Notes: generated by a model not told the origin, from the sequence alone. 64,000 nucleotides of DNA from Eulemur rufifrons (GCF_041146395.1 NC_090986.1:46970001-47034000), one strand, 5' to 3'. Shown: positions 50,107 to 63,385, counted from the first letter of the stretch. Numbers and translations: made by a program.

Positions 50107-50628
50107 TATTTTTTTTTAAATAATATAACCTCATTTATTTCTCCATGTTAACATGGAAAGTTTAAGATATTATATGCTGGCATGGCTGCAGCCTATTCAT
50201 ATTAAAGAGCTTATCATCTTTTTTGTGTTTAGTTTTTATGTACAACATGATGTTTTGAGATATATATATGTATATAGTGAAATAATTATTCAAGTCAAGC
50301 AAATTAATATATCCATTATCTCACAGTTACTGTTTTTGTGTATAGTAAAAGTACCTAAAATCTCTTTTAGCAAGTTTCCAATATCTAATACACTGTTATT
50401 CATTATAGTCTTCATGCAGTATATTTCTAGACTTGTTTATCATGCATAATTGAAACTTTGTAACTTTTGATCTTCATCTCTCTGTTTCCCCCACCCTATG
50501 CTACCCCTGGTAACTACTTTTCTATTTTCTGTTTCTATGTATTTGAGATTTGTTTTGTTTTAGATTCCAGGTACAAGTGAGGTCATGCAGTATTTTTCTT
50601 TCTGTGTCTGGCTTATTTCACTTAGCAT
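50107..50628 (-). mobile_element. L1MB-like 3' end, uninverted part
   Basis: A T run (about 50108-50118) is consistent with the inverted poly(A) tail. Antisense 3' UTR text follows (gtacaacatgatgttttgag, then aatatatccattatctcaca) and finally ttccaggtacaagtgaggtc and ctggcttatttcacttagca, before an abrupt change of strand near 50630. Confidence 0.7.
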
Positions 50629-50629
50629 A

Positions 50630-50825
50630 CCTTGGCAAGGATTTTTTGGATATCTCACCAAAAGCACAAGCAACAAAAGCAAAAATAAACAAGTGGAACT
50701 ACATGAAACTAAAAAGCTTCCACACAGCAAAACAAACAAATAAAAACAAACAAAAAAATCAACAAAATGAAAAGGTAACTGACAGATTAGGAGAAAATAG
50801 CTACAAACCCACTGTCTTTTGAACA
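50630..50825 (+). mobile_element. L1 ORF2 3' segment, inverted part of the same copy
   Basis: Sense text accttggcaaggattttttg, gcacaagcaacaaaagcaaa, aactaaaaagcttccacaca and agcta-caaaccc is L1 ORF2 near its C-terminus. It directly abuts the antisense piece, as in a twin-primed insertion. An A-rich expansion (aaacaaacaaataaaaac) lies inside at about 50730-50757. Confidence 0.75.
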
Positions 50826-53480
50826 GCATCCTACCATACACATAAACAATTGTCAAGGTCTCAGACCACTGAGTTCTGAATTATCCAACTCTTGTTTTCT
50901 ACTGACAGATACTTAGGTTGAAATTTTTTTAGATTCTTGTTTCAAATTCTAATTCTGATGAGATGAATAAAGTTCTATGTATTACATTGTCATTGATGCC
51001 ATAACTTCCAGAGGGGATAGTGTCATAGTGCACTTTTCCTAATTTCAATTTGTATGTAATACTAATTATATTTTCTTTACTTGGAATCCCCAGCTCCCAC
51101 CCAAGTTGACAAGGTTTTAAGATATGTAAAACTACTTTCTCTTTTAAATATATATCTCTGAATTTGAACTTAAATGAATTGAATACTGATGAAATCTTAT
51201 TCCCTTTTTATTTTTAGGATATGCTTGAATTTTGACTCATGAGTTAATATTCAGTTTCTACTTACATAAAATAAGCACCGGTATTTTAATTATAGTATAA
51301 TTAATATAGAACCTTGATTTCTCAGAGGCCTTTGGAAAAATAAAATAGCCATTACCTCACTGCAGTGCACATTTGAAATTCCAAACCAATTTAAAAAATT
51401 ATAAAATAACTATAGCATATAAAATAAAATACAATAAAACTTTAAAAATATGAAAACTGAAAATATTTCAACGATTATACCTTTTAACCATTCATTAGTA
51501 ATTCAAATGAATTTCTTTTTATATATGTATATGATTTTCAAATTATCTAGGCATTCTCAGAACCATTTTCATAATACATACTATTTTTATAATTAAAATA
51601 TGTTTCAGTAGGTGTACATTGATATAAAGGTTTAGTTATCTGGTTTCATTCAAAAAATGTACATTCTTATATTGAACCAAATATGTCAGGCAGAAAATTC
51701 TCAATTGTGTATCCTATAGTAATGGTACGAATTAGAATAGTACACCAAGACAAAAATGTTTTCTTTGTATTAAGGTTAAACGATATGTGGTCAGTGTCAT
51801 GATTTAATATTTTGTTACCTTTGAGATTTTAAAAATGTAATGATAATTTGGAATTAATTTTATATGTTAATAAAACAATGATATTATATGTACTTCTTAC
51901 CAAAGAAGCAATGTATGACTGACCTCCCACTTTTCTAGAAGATGGGACTTGGTTGCTAAACAATATTTGAAGATATAAGACTCAAGCCCAAGTCCTCTCT
52001 GATTTATTTCCATGGGAGTCATCTTCATCATAACAAAGTTAAATTTTTATTTTTGAGCCTAAATCTCTTCTTTGCAAAATGGTGGTAGAAAAAGCAGTTA
52101 AGGTATGGGTTTTTTAGTTTCATATGTAGATGTTCAGTATCATCTTCCTGGTGAAAATTCAACAAAATATACATTCAAACAAAATGACTAGATATTAACC
52201 AATTGCATTTATAATCTATCTGTATAGACAGATATAGAATATAGATAGATATAGATATGTTTGTTTCCCAGCCCAGATATTCACCATGACAGCAGAAGGA
52301 TTTCAGGCTACATTTGGCCTATTGTGTTGCAACTGATGAATTCTCAAAATTGATGTATAAGCTGGAGACACTCCTACTTTTATATATATCTCTGATGGGA
52401 AGAGCTGAATGATATGTATATTTATTATCTTAATTTCATATTCAATATGTTAAGTTTTTACTGTGTCTACTTATCTAAGTGTGAACTACTTTTCTCAGAA
52501 TTCTCTTCACCTAATAAACCTAGGTTATGTTTGAGCACAATAAAAATTTTTATGAGATTTGGTATACTATGCAGTAATAATTAAATATTTTATATTAAAA
52601 ACATAGGTAGTAAGTAGTCAAAACATAACTGCCTAATTATTTCAAGACATTTCACTATTCTGCATGTTCTGAGGTTATAGGTGTTAGCTGGCAGAGGACT
52701 ATTAAACAACATAGTTCACCATTGCATCTGCATAGTGGAACTACTATATAATGGCAAGCCATTACATAGTGAACATATTAATGTATTCACAATTTTGCAG
52801 TCAGTGACTTCATGTTGATATTTTGAAATCAGCCATCCTGGAAGTATTTACACCATTAAAATTAGCAAAACCTACTATTATATCTTGATTAGTTGCTTTG
52901 TGATTATCTAGACATGACAATAATGGAGAAAATTTTAATCATGTAGATTAGAATTAAATATGTGTCATATCTGTTGTGGTTAATTTATAAATATCACAAG
53001 AAATTCCTCAGAGAATTTACCCATAATCAATTCAGAGCAACATTTTTGCTGTTCAGATTAAGTTCAATTTCTTATGAGCCATTTAATAATGTACAAGGGG
53101 AATATATAATCTTTCTACCCCTGTTGTGTAGCCTGAACAATTGAATACCCACTCATTAACCCCATGTTTCATTAACCCATGCAGCTGGTTTTAGGGCTCT
53201 AACTAAAACATCTGCTTTAATATTCAGATAATTTTTCCGGGCCACCAAGTCTTTTGGTGGGCAGTCATTTTCCCATTTTATTTATTCAATTATTTACTCA
53301 CCGAGGTTTTCATATGTGGATATTTTCAAATTTCTATTCATAACTGGGAAAGTAAATTTTATTGAATATCTCTCCTCGTAGGCCTTGGGAGGTAAAGTAT
53401 GTGTTAACTGTGAAGAATACTTGTGCTATTCTAGCCATACTACATCCTAAGGCAGAAGAAATTTTAGAAATAATTGAAAA
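50826..53480. other. Unique AT-rich sequence, one small TAGA-type repeat
   Basis: No gene recognised. Imperfect GATA/TAGA units occur at about 52218-52259. Confidence 0.4.
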
Positions 53481-53486
53481 TTTGTA

Positions 53487-53690
53487 CAGGTTGAGTATTC
53501 CAAATTTGAAAATCTGAAATGCTCTAAAATCCCAAGCTTTTTGAGTGCCAGTATGATGCTCAAAGAAAATGCTCATTGGAGCATTTCAGATTCCATATTT
53601 TTGCATTTAGGATGCTCAACTAGTATAACGCAAATAATCCAAAATCTGAAAAAAAATCCAAAATTCAAAACACTTCTGGTCACATGCTCA
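53487..53690. mobile_element. Tigger7-like DNA transposon relic
   Basis: The left end acaggttgagtattccaaat follows a T; then gaaatgctctaaaatcccaa with agctttttgagtgccagtat and, further on, ccaaaatctgaaaaaaaatc and caaaacacttctggtcacat match both arms of a Tigger7-type nonautonomous element. The middle is shortened. It ends without a clean right terminus, so the precise right edge is open. Confidence 0.65.
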
Positions 53691-54465
53691 TTGTAGATTG
53701 CTATTTGTGTAATTATTTTTTTTCTTTTCACACAGTTCCACAGTTAATAACACCATGTAGCAGAGTTTACATTTTATTAATCATTAGATTATAAACCTTA
53801 GATTCTAAATTTTATGTTGTAAATGTATAAAATGTGTAAAATGCATTGCTTTTTTCAGGCATTAAGGTTTATCACATGTCTTAGTTGCTAGAGCGGCCGT
53901 CAAAAGCAGCTAAAGTTCTCAAGCATGAAATAGGAATCCTCAGGGCAAAAATTGGTCTTGGCGCTATCTTATTGCCAAGGGGGATTGATGGTTTGGTATT
54001 TGTACTTTCCTTAATTTTATGTAAATTCACCATTGGATTTTAAAGTATGTTTTTGAATATTATACCATATATTTTAGTTGTGGCAATCTTTCAATCTTTG
54101 TTCAGAGAACTTCATCTCCTGAATTTCTAGAAATAGAAGAGAGAAGCCAGTTGTTATGGTCCAATTCATCTAAATATTCTTAATCAGCTTTAATAGTTCT
54201 TTTGTGAAACCATAATCAATAAAATTCAGCCACTCTAGTTCATTAGGTGTTTCTAGTTTGATGTGTGCTGGGCCAGAATAATGAATGGGACATAGTAATT
54301 CTTAGAGAAATGCCTGATATATTTTGGCATATGACTACTAGCTATTACATAAACAGAACCATTCATTTTAACTTAACTTTTAACTAAGATACTTTAGATT
54401 AGTACTATAAATTAAACAAATATTAAGCAATGCCTAGAAGTTCCAGACATACTTTTTAAACAAAA
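53691..54465. other. Unique sequence, nothing recognised
   Basis: No gene or repeat recognised. A short CpG-containing patch (gagcggccgtc, about 53890-53901) stands out only by composition. Confidence 0.4.
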
Positions 54466-54469
54466 TCAT

Positions 54470-54990
54470 TTTAGTAATAATTTAAGGACAGTTCTCTGGT
54501 AGCCTTGAACTGATCCAGTTCTCCCTTTCTTGCTCACAGTTCTCAAAAATAACTGCAGAATGCACTGCTTATGCAATCTTCTGAGGTAGACACGAACTTC
54601 CCTGGACAGCCCTGGATTTGTTCCTGTCTCCTGTGGAATCAAGATGTCTTTCAAAGTTTTTCCCGGTGAGTCCTGTTGTCACTGAAGTATATAACCCAGT
54701 GAGGGCTGCCTTTGGGGTCCCTTGAGTGTGGTGCAAGTGGGGCACACACAGTTGAGACTCCATCCTCCATGCAGAACATATCTTGAGCCTTGGGGGACCA
54801 GCTGGCAATGAAACCTAGTCTTTTTTAGACCCTTGGTGCCTATCTGTAAGTAATAAATCCACTTCATATAATTTTCTGCATGTAAGTGTGTTCTATCCAT
54901 CAGTCTCAAACAAGTTAGTAACCAGTACACAGTGAGCCTGCTCCACAGTAAAAAAGCTTTTCAGGGACCAAACACAGTGAGAAACCAGAA
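54470..54990 (+). mobile_element. Possible ERV LTR (class uncertain)
   Basis: A GC-richer block with tatataacccagtgagggct (TATA-like) at about 54688-54708 and an AATAAA at about 54850-54856, spaced as in an LTR promoter/terminator. No internal retroviral sequence. Ends and family are not determined. Three overlapping minus-strand frames here are incidental. Confidence 0.4.
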
Positions 54991-55023
54991 GAGGTTCAAG
55001 ATGTGAACATTGTCATACACATC

Positions 55024-55265
55024 AGTGATTCTCAACTGAAAACAATTTTGCCCTTTAGGGACCTTTGGTAAAGTCTGGAAACATTTTTTGATTATCATAA
55101 TTGACTTACAGGTGCTACTGTCATCTGGTGAGTAGAGTCAGGGGCTGCTGCAAAACACCCTACAATGCACATGACAGTACTTCTCCCACCCCCACTCCTC
55201 ACCCCAAGCAACAAAGAATTATCCAGTCAAAAATGTCAGTATTACTAGGTTCAGAAATTCTACCA
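55024..55265. mobile_element. hAT-type MITE relic
   Basis: Starts cagtgattctcaactgaaaa and continues aattttgccctttagggacc, gtctggaaacattttttgat, ggggctgctgcaaaacaccc and ctacaatgcacatgacagta, then caaagaattatccagtcaaa near the end. This matches a common mammalian hAT MITE. An exact 8-bp duplication is not visible. Confidence 0.65.
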
Positions 55266-55269
55266 TATA

Positions 55270-57005
55270 TTTATGTGATTTTATAGACAATGTTATTAAT
55301 AACAGGAAAAGTAGAGAGGAGGCAGCCAAATAAAGTTTAAGCACTATGGGGAAAACACTATGGGCAATACACAAGCTAAAAGGAGATGAAGACGATTTGA
55401 AAATCATGTGATACAGGGAAGAAGCAATTTTAGCAATTCTAAGGAGGAAATTTAAGGCACAGCCAAAAACAGAGATAGCAAAAATAGAGAGAAATCATCT
55501 AATCAGGCCCAAAGGTATAGACAGTGAAATCAGACAGATACATACACAGTGAAAAAATATGATCTAGAGGGATGAAACCCACATAAGATATAAACCTCTA
55601 ACACAGCAGTTTTGTTTTTAATTCTCTAAGGCATTTTTCCTTCCAAATTTCCAGTTCTTTGAGAAAAGGCTGTTATATAAATTGTCCAAAACATACAAAA
55701 TACATAAGAAAGAACACTAAGTTCAGAAGTAATAAATATTGATTAAATGCTCTGTTTCTCTACTAAATTTAAGTAATAAACGAATATCTCTAGCTCAAAT
55801 ATAATTAGCTTTTTTCCTGCTAAATAGGTTGTTTAGCATTTCATTTTATTACAGGGTAAATGGGTCTTCAAAATGTCTTCAAAAATTGGTTTGGTGTCAT
55901 CTCACAGATTTGGTGAGAACATTTTCATACATCACATTTTTCTTCTAGGCACTGAATGGTCACTAGAATTCACAATGATAAGAATGAACTTACCTATAGT
56001 CTGTCTCTAACTCTAGCCTATCTTTATCTGAAATTAAAATATGTTTGGATGATTCTGTGTTGAGTATATTGAAGGTTAAACCTCTGTTCAAAAATCTGTA
56101 CTTTCCAAGATTGTTTTTATCAATCAATGACTTAATTCAGTCTCAATTACCCTGTAGAAATTCAATTGCTTTCTATTTTAAACAGTTTACTTCTTATATG
56201 TAGCATAAATGTCAACTGGTGAAAATATTCTTCTACATATAGAAGAAGATATTATAATGTGTCATTCTGATCTAGGGCCAATAGGAGAACTAAATTATCT
56301 TTGCCATTAATGCTAATGTTGTGGTGGTAATTACCACATACATCTAGTGAAATTATAGTTTGAGAGCAATTTCCTACTGAGTTGATTTCCCCCTGGATTC
56401 ACTGCTTTGTAATTGGTTAAGTAGTAGCAGGCAATATTTGAAGAAAACAGAAAATGGCTTGTATTCATGTAAGGATCTGTGGATGACTCTATTCCTGAGA
56501 AACAAAAACAGAAATGTACTCCCATCCTGGGATTTAACCTCATGAATGTATTAATGTATAAGTGCAAAAATTATGATTTCAGAATGTATATACTATAAGA
56601 TGTACAAATAATGGCTTTGGCATGTAATATTTCTAATGAAATTTTGGCAAGGCATAATATATCTTTGAAGGATATATTTTCCTGATTTGTGCATTGTCTT
56701 ATAGTACTGCTTGATAAATGTTTGCTTGTTTCTTTTTTTTAAATTTTGCATAAGGCTTAATGCATTCTTTATTTTCTTTAAAGAATGCAATTCTCTGAAA
56801 ATTACTTAAGAAGTTACCAATAGAATATGTAAAATGTAAATATATTTTCATTGTTAATATTATTTTATATGTTAAAACACTAGAAAAATTATTCAAATTA
56901 TTAGTTATCAGAGACCTTTTAGAATTATCCATGGCATGCTGATTTCCATGAATACATACATCAAGATGGCCTATGTGTGTGATATGAAGGTATATCTATA
57001 GTTAA
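55270..57005. other. Unique AT-rich sequence, nothing recognised
   Basis: No gene or repeat family is visible; frames are short and unrelated to any family I know. Confidence 0.4.
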
Positions 57006-57011
57006 TACCAA

Positions 57012-57120
57012 TTTGATGGTGAGTACATGTGGTGCTTGTTTTTCCATTCTTGGGACACTTCACTTAGTAGAATGGGCTCCGGTTCTATCCAGGATAATAC
57101 AAGAAGTGTTAGATCACCAT
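57012..57120 (-). mobile_element. Short L1 fragment, strepsirrhine-type
   Basis: Plus-strand text ggtgagtacatgtggtgctt with gtttttccattcttgggaca is the reverse complement of the L1 end segment seen at about 17918-17955. Continuing text (cttcacttagtagaatgggc) also matches L1. It covers only about 110 bp. Confidence 0.75.
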
Positions 57121-57124
57121 TTCT

Positions 57125-60100
57125 GTAATGATCAAATGAAGAGTATGGTACAAGGGAGAAATTATATCTGCTTTGTTTCTGTTTTTATTCTTTCTATAAA
57201 ATACCAACCCTAATATGTTACAATACATGAAACATTTCTTTAAAGGCCATTTTATAGAACTATTTGGCTGAAAAGAATGTCTTGGAAGTTACTCTGGAGA
57301 TCTTTATGCATAAATTGTTTGCCAGCTTGGAAGTGAATCATTAAAAATGTGATTGAAATATACGTCCTTGCATTTTAAAGATTCCAATTAACAACACTTT
57401 AACACAATACTTCTAATACATGGAATACTTAAAACCTTCTCTATGATTGATAACATGGACATAGTCATGGAATTATTTTAACTATATAATAGAATAAAAT
57501 GTACTTATTTTATTCATCTTTTTAACAATTAGTATACAAACTCTAGCTAGCCTCTTCTCCAAATGTACTCCACTTTTAAAATCCTCCCCAAATACGGAAT
57601 ATAGTCTTTTTCTATTCTTAATGCCCTATCTCACACTTGATAGCTTTTTTCCCTCCACATATAACTGTCAAAGTATTACTCTTTTCATTATTGTTGTAAT
57701 CATTATTGCCATCATCACTGACATGTCTCCATATAATATTTGTATCAACATCTACACATTTATCTATAAAGCCTCAGCACAGGGTCCAAACTCAGAACTA
57801 CTATTAAATAATATTGTTTCTAATAAGTAATATCTAGCCTTCCTATAGAAAGCACATGGGAGCAACTATTTTTCTTGAGAAAGTACATCAAATTTAAATG
57901 CTGCTGTGAGAAATGCTTTTGCCTTTCCTAGCTCTTTTTGTTTTTATAATAATGATGAGTTGTGTTTCTCTGCCAAAAGTTCCTCTTTATGTAAATTCAT
58001 GTAAACATAATGTTAAGTCATATATTTGTAAAAAATATGTCAGAATTCTGCTTGATTTGCAACAATGGGTTGGCCCATTTTACTTGCAATAGTTTATCAG
58101 CTGATGAAGAGAACAAATCCTCTCTTTTCCAGCACCCAGAAGAGTAATACTTGCCTTTTTTAGGTACCTGATGTTGTTTGTTAAAGGAGATGCTGATACC
58201 TTCAGGTAGTGAGGGCAGAATCTGACACGGTAATTTATAGAAATAAATTGAGACTTAAAATATTTCACTCTATTATTGAACTCAGTTGCTTGATTCCTAG
58301 TGATTTCAACTGAGAAAATCCAATTATGAATTTACTCAAAAAAGAGAAGACTAAATTGCTTTTGAAAGATCTTAAAATAGTTTTATATTTGTATTTACAC
58401 CATACATCTGTTATTTACTTATTTATTTAAATTATACATTTTTTGAAATGAAATAATCCATCATACTTAGTCTCTTTTAACAACTCTCCTTATAGTTATT
58501 CTAAGTATTTATATTTTCCAAATATTACTTTTTCAACTTTAAAAACCTATTATCAATATAATATCACATTGTCTAGGAAATTTGCCTAATATGTTTTATA
58601 ACAGGGTTGGCTATTATCATGGACTGTGATTCTCAAAAGCAGAACATAAGATGATAATTCACATAATATAATTTATTAGAAATATTCCCTGGCAAAACTC
58701 GTAAAAGAATAGGTAATTGTTGCAAGGTGTGGAAGAAAATTAAGCAAGTATAGTATCAGGCAGAGTCTAACAATTTATGATTTTGACTCAATTCTGCATG
58801 GGCATTCTGGGGTCAGTGTGGGTTACATTTCAAGTACGCTCTCACTGGAAAAAAGGGATTTGGGACTTAGTCTCTGTTTGGGGAACACCAATTCTCAGAT
58901 ACCTATGACTCTTCCAGCACCAGCACAGCAAGTTCTGGAAGCCTCTGGGAAGTTTTATCACAAAGTGATTCAGGTGTTAGCTGTTGGGAGGGTGACGTGA
59001 TGAATTCCCTAAAAAAATTTGGGGAAAAAAAATGGGTGAGTGTTATGGGACTTTTAAATACAGCATTATTTAATAAAATTTTATCTAATACTTTACCCAG
59101 TATCAAGCTTTACCACTTTCTAATTCAAACATTTCAACCTAATTATTTTCACACACTTGGGTAACTTTACAATAAATTAACTTGTTTTTATTATGTTAAT
59201 GAATAATATAATTGTCAATCTAGGAATTTCTTTTTTGGTAACCTCTTCCATCTACCTGATATTAATCCTAGGATTCTTGTAATAGAAATTATATTACTAT
59301 TATTACTATGGCTATGAATAATACTAGAGTTACTATAATTGTATAGGCAGATAGCAGACTAGTAGATGTAAGAACATAGAGATCTGATATTATTTTTATT
59401 TAATTGTGTATTATTCTGAAGCTCATCTAGAGTTAAACACACACTTATTTTCTTCCGTGTATTAATTATAGTATTGTGACAATAATGTATGCCTATGATT
59501 AAATAATACAGGCATAGTTGTTTCTTATAAAGATGTATGGACACATTGGATTAAAATAAAAACAGGAAGAAATTTTCTAGTAAAGAAGTAATGTACACAT
59601 TTGTGTGTGCATGGACAACAGAAACAGTCAATCAGAGATATTTACCTATCTCTACATATGTATCCATATCTCATCTGTCTTTCCATCTGTCTTCCCTACG
59701 CATATTACTTTTTAAACATTCATGTAATCTTTGAAAATCTTTCACTTTGGATATTTTATTGTTTCATTTAATTATATCTGCTTGTTGAGTGAAATAAGTC
59801 TTACAAAAATCTTCCAGTATTATTCATTCATTATTTACTATCATGTTTCTAAACTATTTAATATTTGATCCTTTTAACGTTTACGTAAACTAGTGACACC
59901 CAGTCTCCTCTGTCTTCTTTATTTCTTTTCTCTCTTATTTCGAAAATATCTTAAGAAGTAATTGACTGTCATGTAGTCACAGCTTTTTCATCCTTTATTT
60001 TTAAAGTTAATAAGTATTTCTTTCAAATTTGCTTCCCAGGGTCTTCCTGAGTTTGAAGTTCCTTTTATTACTTATTTTTTATTTGTAATGTTTCATTCCC

Positions 60101-60245
60101 CAATCAATACTGAAAACCACTTAGAGAGGACTTGCTCACAGCCAGACACTAAGAAAATGACATTGTATTAATACTTAATTATTTATAATTCTTGAGCTTA
60201 TTTGCAAAACATCAATAGTACAAAAAAAAGTTTTAGATTTAAATA
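57125..60245. other. Unique AT-rich sequence, nothing recognised
   Basis: No gene or clear repeat is seen. All frames are 69 codons or shorter and lack recognisable motifs. Confidence 0.4.
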
Positions 60246-60249
60246 ATTG

Positions 60250-60925
60250 CTAAATAAGATGGCCTTAAACATCCCCCTCAGTTTGACTAAACTTTAGACA
60301 GGTTTCTTACTGAATATAGTTTCCTAATCTCTCTTTTCTTAGGGCATTTACTTTAGAAAACTTGCAATTGTGAATTCTTTCTGTGTCCCTTTGAAATGTA
60401 AATCTTCTCCCAGCCTCTTGCCAATTTTACAACTCAGGATTGTCTTTCTCAAGGACCTAAGAACCATCCCATTAAAATGCAATCATCAAGAAAGATAGGG
60501 TCCCTATTTCCCAGTCTCTGTGGAAGGGAAGGAACCTAATTTCAGTGAGAATAATTAGCAAGTACCGATGGCCTATTCACATGCAATAACCTCCCCATTA
60601 ATGTCCTCCTGGGCTGCAGGTACTGTGGCAGAGTTGGCCCTCCACCGACAGGCCTCTGTCTGGATGGCCCCAGGACCTGCCTAGAGTCTGAACAGAGTCA
60701 TTGCACGGGACAACAGACACAGATCTAGCGACAGCCAATCCTGGGTTTCTGCAGCTGACACCATCCTATGCTCTCAGGAGCATCCAGTACTTTCCTGCTA
60801 GTTTACCCCAGTGCTTACAAACTATCTTGCCTTTTGTTTCAGTTGAATTGGGTTCAATCTCTTTCCCTTATTTTAGTAGTCTTGATTAAAGTGTTCCATG
60901 CCTGTCTAATCTAGCCAGTGCAATT
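60250..60925 (+). mobile_element. Possible ERVL/ERV LTR
   Basis: A block more GC-rich than its surroundings, containing caattaaaatgc-like and ggaaggaacctaatttcagt segments and ending ttgattaaagtgttccatgc, ctgtctaatc. Overall layout resembles an LTR, which I associate loosely with ERVL-class LTRs. Ends and duplication are not defined. Confidence 0.4.
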
Positions 60926-60969
60926 TTTCTCTGATATTGCAAAAATATTTTTAAAGCAGAAGAAACACA

Positions 60970-61205
60970 ATAAAAAAGTCAGTTTGGACACACTTTAAAT
61001 ATATAAATGTGATATTAATTTATTGTGTACTTGAAAATGGCTAGAAGATTTAGAATGTTCCCAACAGAAAGAAATGATAAATGTATGAGGTGATGGATAT
61101 CCTAATTACCCTGATTTGATCATACACATTGCACACATGAATCAAAATGTCACATATACCCAACAAATATATGCAATTATTATTTATCAATAAAAAATTT
61201 AAAAA
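60970..61205 (+). mobile_element. L1MB/MA-like 3' UTR end
   Basis: The order gaggtgatggatatcctaat, then taccctgatttgatcataca, aatgtcacatatacccaaca and caataaaaaatttaaaaata is the L1 3' UTR on the plus strand with its polyadenylation site. Confidence 0.78.
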
Positions 61206-61244
61206 TAGTAATAAGGTCAATCTTGGTTAATAGTTCTAATTTTT

Positions 61245-61640
61245 AATAATAGCTTTAATGAGATAAAACTCACATTCAATAATATTCATGCTGTTAAATT
61301 ATATAGATCAGGGATGTTCTTGGTATATTCTCAGAGTTGTGGATATACTATACATACATCACTACTCTACTATACATCACTACTATATAATTTTTATCAC
61401 CTCAGAAAGAAACACTGTATCTATTAGCAGTCACTCCAAATTTCTCCTCAACCCAGACACTGGCAACCATGTCCCTATGGGTTTGTCTATTCTGGAAATT
61501 TCATATAAATGGAATCATACAATATATGGTATTTTTTGATTGGCTTCTTTCACTTTTTAAAAAGATTCATCTAGATTGTAATATGTGTCAGTGCATATCA
61601 GTCTTTTTTCTGGAAAATGTAATACAGGATTTTTAAAAAA
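61245..61640 (-). mobile_element. Old L1M 3' UTR/ORF2 end
   Basis: Plus-strand text tagctttaatgagataaaac, tattagcagtcactccaaat, ctattctggaaatttcatat and aaatggaatcatacaatata is antisense L1M 3' region. A small repeat of tatacatcactac occurs within it (about 61347-61385). Confidence 0.75.
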
Positions 61641-61649
61641 TTGCCATTA

Positions 61650-62635
61650 GATTTTTATTACATACTTCTACATATTTCAGACATATTTCATAGTCCTTCC
61701 CAGGCTATCCCCATAGTGGAATGTCACAAACTGTTTAAGTTGCATTTCAAATAGAGAACAGGAAAACAAAGCTCATCATCGAAAAGAAAGGAGATATGCA
61801 TTCATTCATTCATCATGAGAGATGTGACTAAGTCAGGTTAGACGAAAAAGGGAGAATTCAACTTCTGACTATGAGCTTTTCACTCATAAATACTTAGTGA
61901 CAATATATTTAATTTACTTTGTATTTAATTTATTTAATATATGTTAATTAGACTGAACTAGTATTCATTCTCTGATGAATCTGAGCAGGTGGGCAGAAAT
62001 GATAGATGGCTGTGTAGACAACACTAATATCCAGAGATTTCCACGCTATGTGGTTTCCTCAATCAATGGTTTAAAAATACAAAATAGTTTTGAAAAATTG
62101 AGAAAAATTAATATTTATCAGCAAGAATATTTCTACCACATTACAAATTTCTGCAGATATGTCCTCATCTTCAATCAACATTTTTGGCAGAATTAGAAAA
62201 ATTTATATGTTCCATTCATCTTAAAATAATCCTTTGTGTGCAATGGTAATGATCAAATTACTTTACAGTGTTGTTAACAGAGTAATATGCCTCTCCTATT
62301 AAATAGGTGGTTCCTGTGAATCAGCTTAGCACTGAAATTCATTCATTTCTAAAAATTTTCCAAACTTATATTCCAATTTGCCAGTGTTTTCTGTTGTAAT
62401 TTGCTAACAAACAGATCCCTAGGTAACATATCATATCAAAAGAGGTAGTTATGAGTGTATCATTAAAATTTCCATGTCTCCTTCACTCTCACCCTAGTTT
62501 GTCAAAAATTGCCTTTCTGGTCCTACCCGCCCACCTTTTTGTAAAGCAACTACCTCTTTAAGGATACTAGTATTCCACCTGGATGTTATTTCAAGTTCTA
62601 TTTATCACCTAGGTAACAAGATAAAGTCCAGTATT
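61650..62635. other. Unique sequence, nothing recognised
   Basis: No gene or repeat is visible; a short cattcattcatt run lies at about 61799-61812. Confidence 0.4.
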
Positions 62636-62660
62636 AATGATAAGGGTCATCAGAGAAGCC

Positions 62661-62712
62661 AATTTAACCCACCCACCCACATCCACACCCACACCGAGAC
62701 CCCCACGCACAC
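62661..62712. repeat. CCCA/CA-rich low-complexity stretch
   Basis: Imperfect ccca and ca units (acccacccacccacatccac), strand-asymmetric C-rich sequence. Confidence 0.8.
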
Positions 62713-62714
62713 TC

Positions 62715-62960
62715 TACTTGCATTTCAGGGTAGCATATTATCAAATGCAGGTTGGGTTTAAATTGAACAATTCAGCTAATGGAATAAACAACTCATTGAG
62801 GCCGTAGCTTGAAAACTATCACTTGGCATTCAAATCTTAAAGCAGCTTTTAACAGCCAAAGGGATAAATAAGTTTCCGAGCTGCTGCTTCTATAATTTCT
62901 TATAGCATGATGGAAAGTGAAGAGCAAAACCCACATCCTTGAAAAGCTCTTTTCCCATGG
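62715..62960. other. Repeat-free mixed-composition block, possible conserved noncoding element
   Basis: A stretch without repeat similarity and with more even base composition than its neighbours. It carries homeodomain-type TAAT/ATTA cores (for example cagctaatggaataaacaac) and a ccgagctgctgct segment. This appearance is only suggestive of a regulatory element; no conservation can be measured from one sequence. Confidence 0.2.
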
Positions 62961-63184
62961 CTTGATAACAGTGTATTTCTGTTTCTCTCCTTCTCATGCT
63001 CTCTCTCTAGCTCTTCCCCATGTTTCTTAATAGAAATCAAGGTGCTCCAGTCTTAGCCTGACTGTATTTCCTAATATACTCAGTGACTGCACAATGGCTC
63101 ACTCTGCTGCAGCCAGTCTAAACTAGTCATTTTTCCCAATCCCCTTCATAAGCATTTGTATCCATCTATGGATAGGGCTTCTTA

Positions 63185-63385
63185 CATGCCAGAAATTCTC
63201 CTGGTACCTTACGGTAGTCAGTAATTCTACAGGAAACTGTACGCAGTATGTACTATTATTATCCCAGTTTTACAGATGGGACAATTAAAGCACAGAATGG
63301 TTAAATAGTTTTCCCAAGGTCACCCAGTTGGTATGTGGTGAAATCAGGATTCAAACTTAGGCTCTCTGTGCTTTTGACAATTATT
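63185..63385 (-). mobile_element. MIR SINE
   Basis: Clear reverse complement of MIR: tgtactattattatcccagt, tttacagatgggacaattaa, agcacagaatggttaaatag, ttttcccaaggtcacccagt and aatcaggattcaaacttagg. It is the best-preserved MIR in the window. The frames on both strands over it are incidental. Confidence 0.85.

Noticed and set aside
52218..52259. CRISPR-like or regularly spaced repeat
   Set aside because: It is an imperfect GATA/TAGA microsatellite, with no spacers, in eukaryotic DNA.
53885..53905. Possible CpG island promoter
   Set aside because: Only a few CpGs over about 20 bp; the surrounding sequence is AT-rich and too short for an island.
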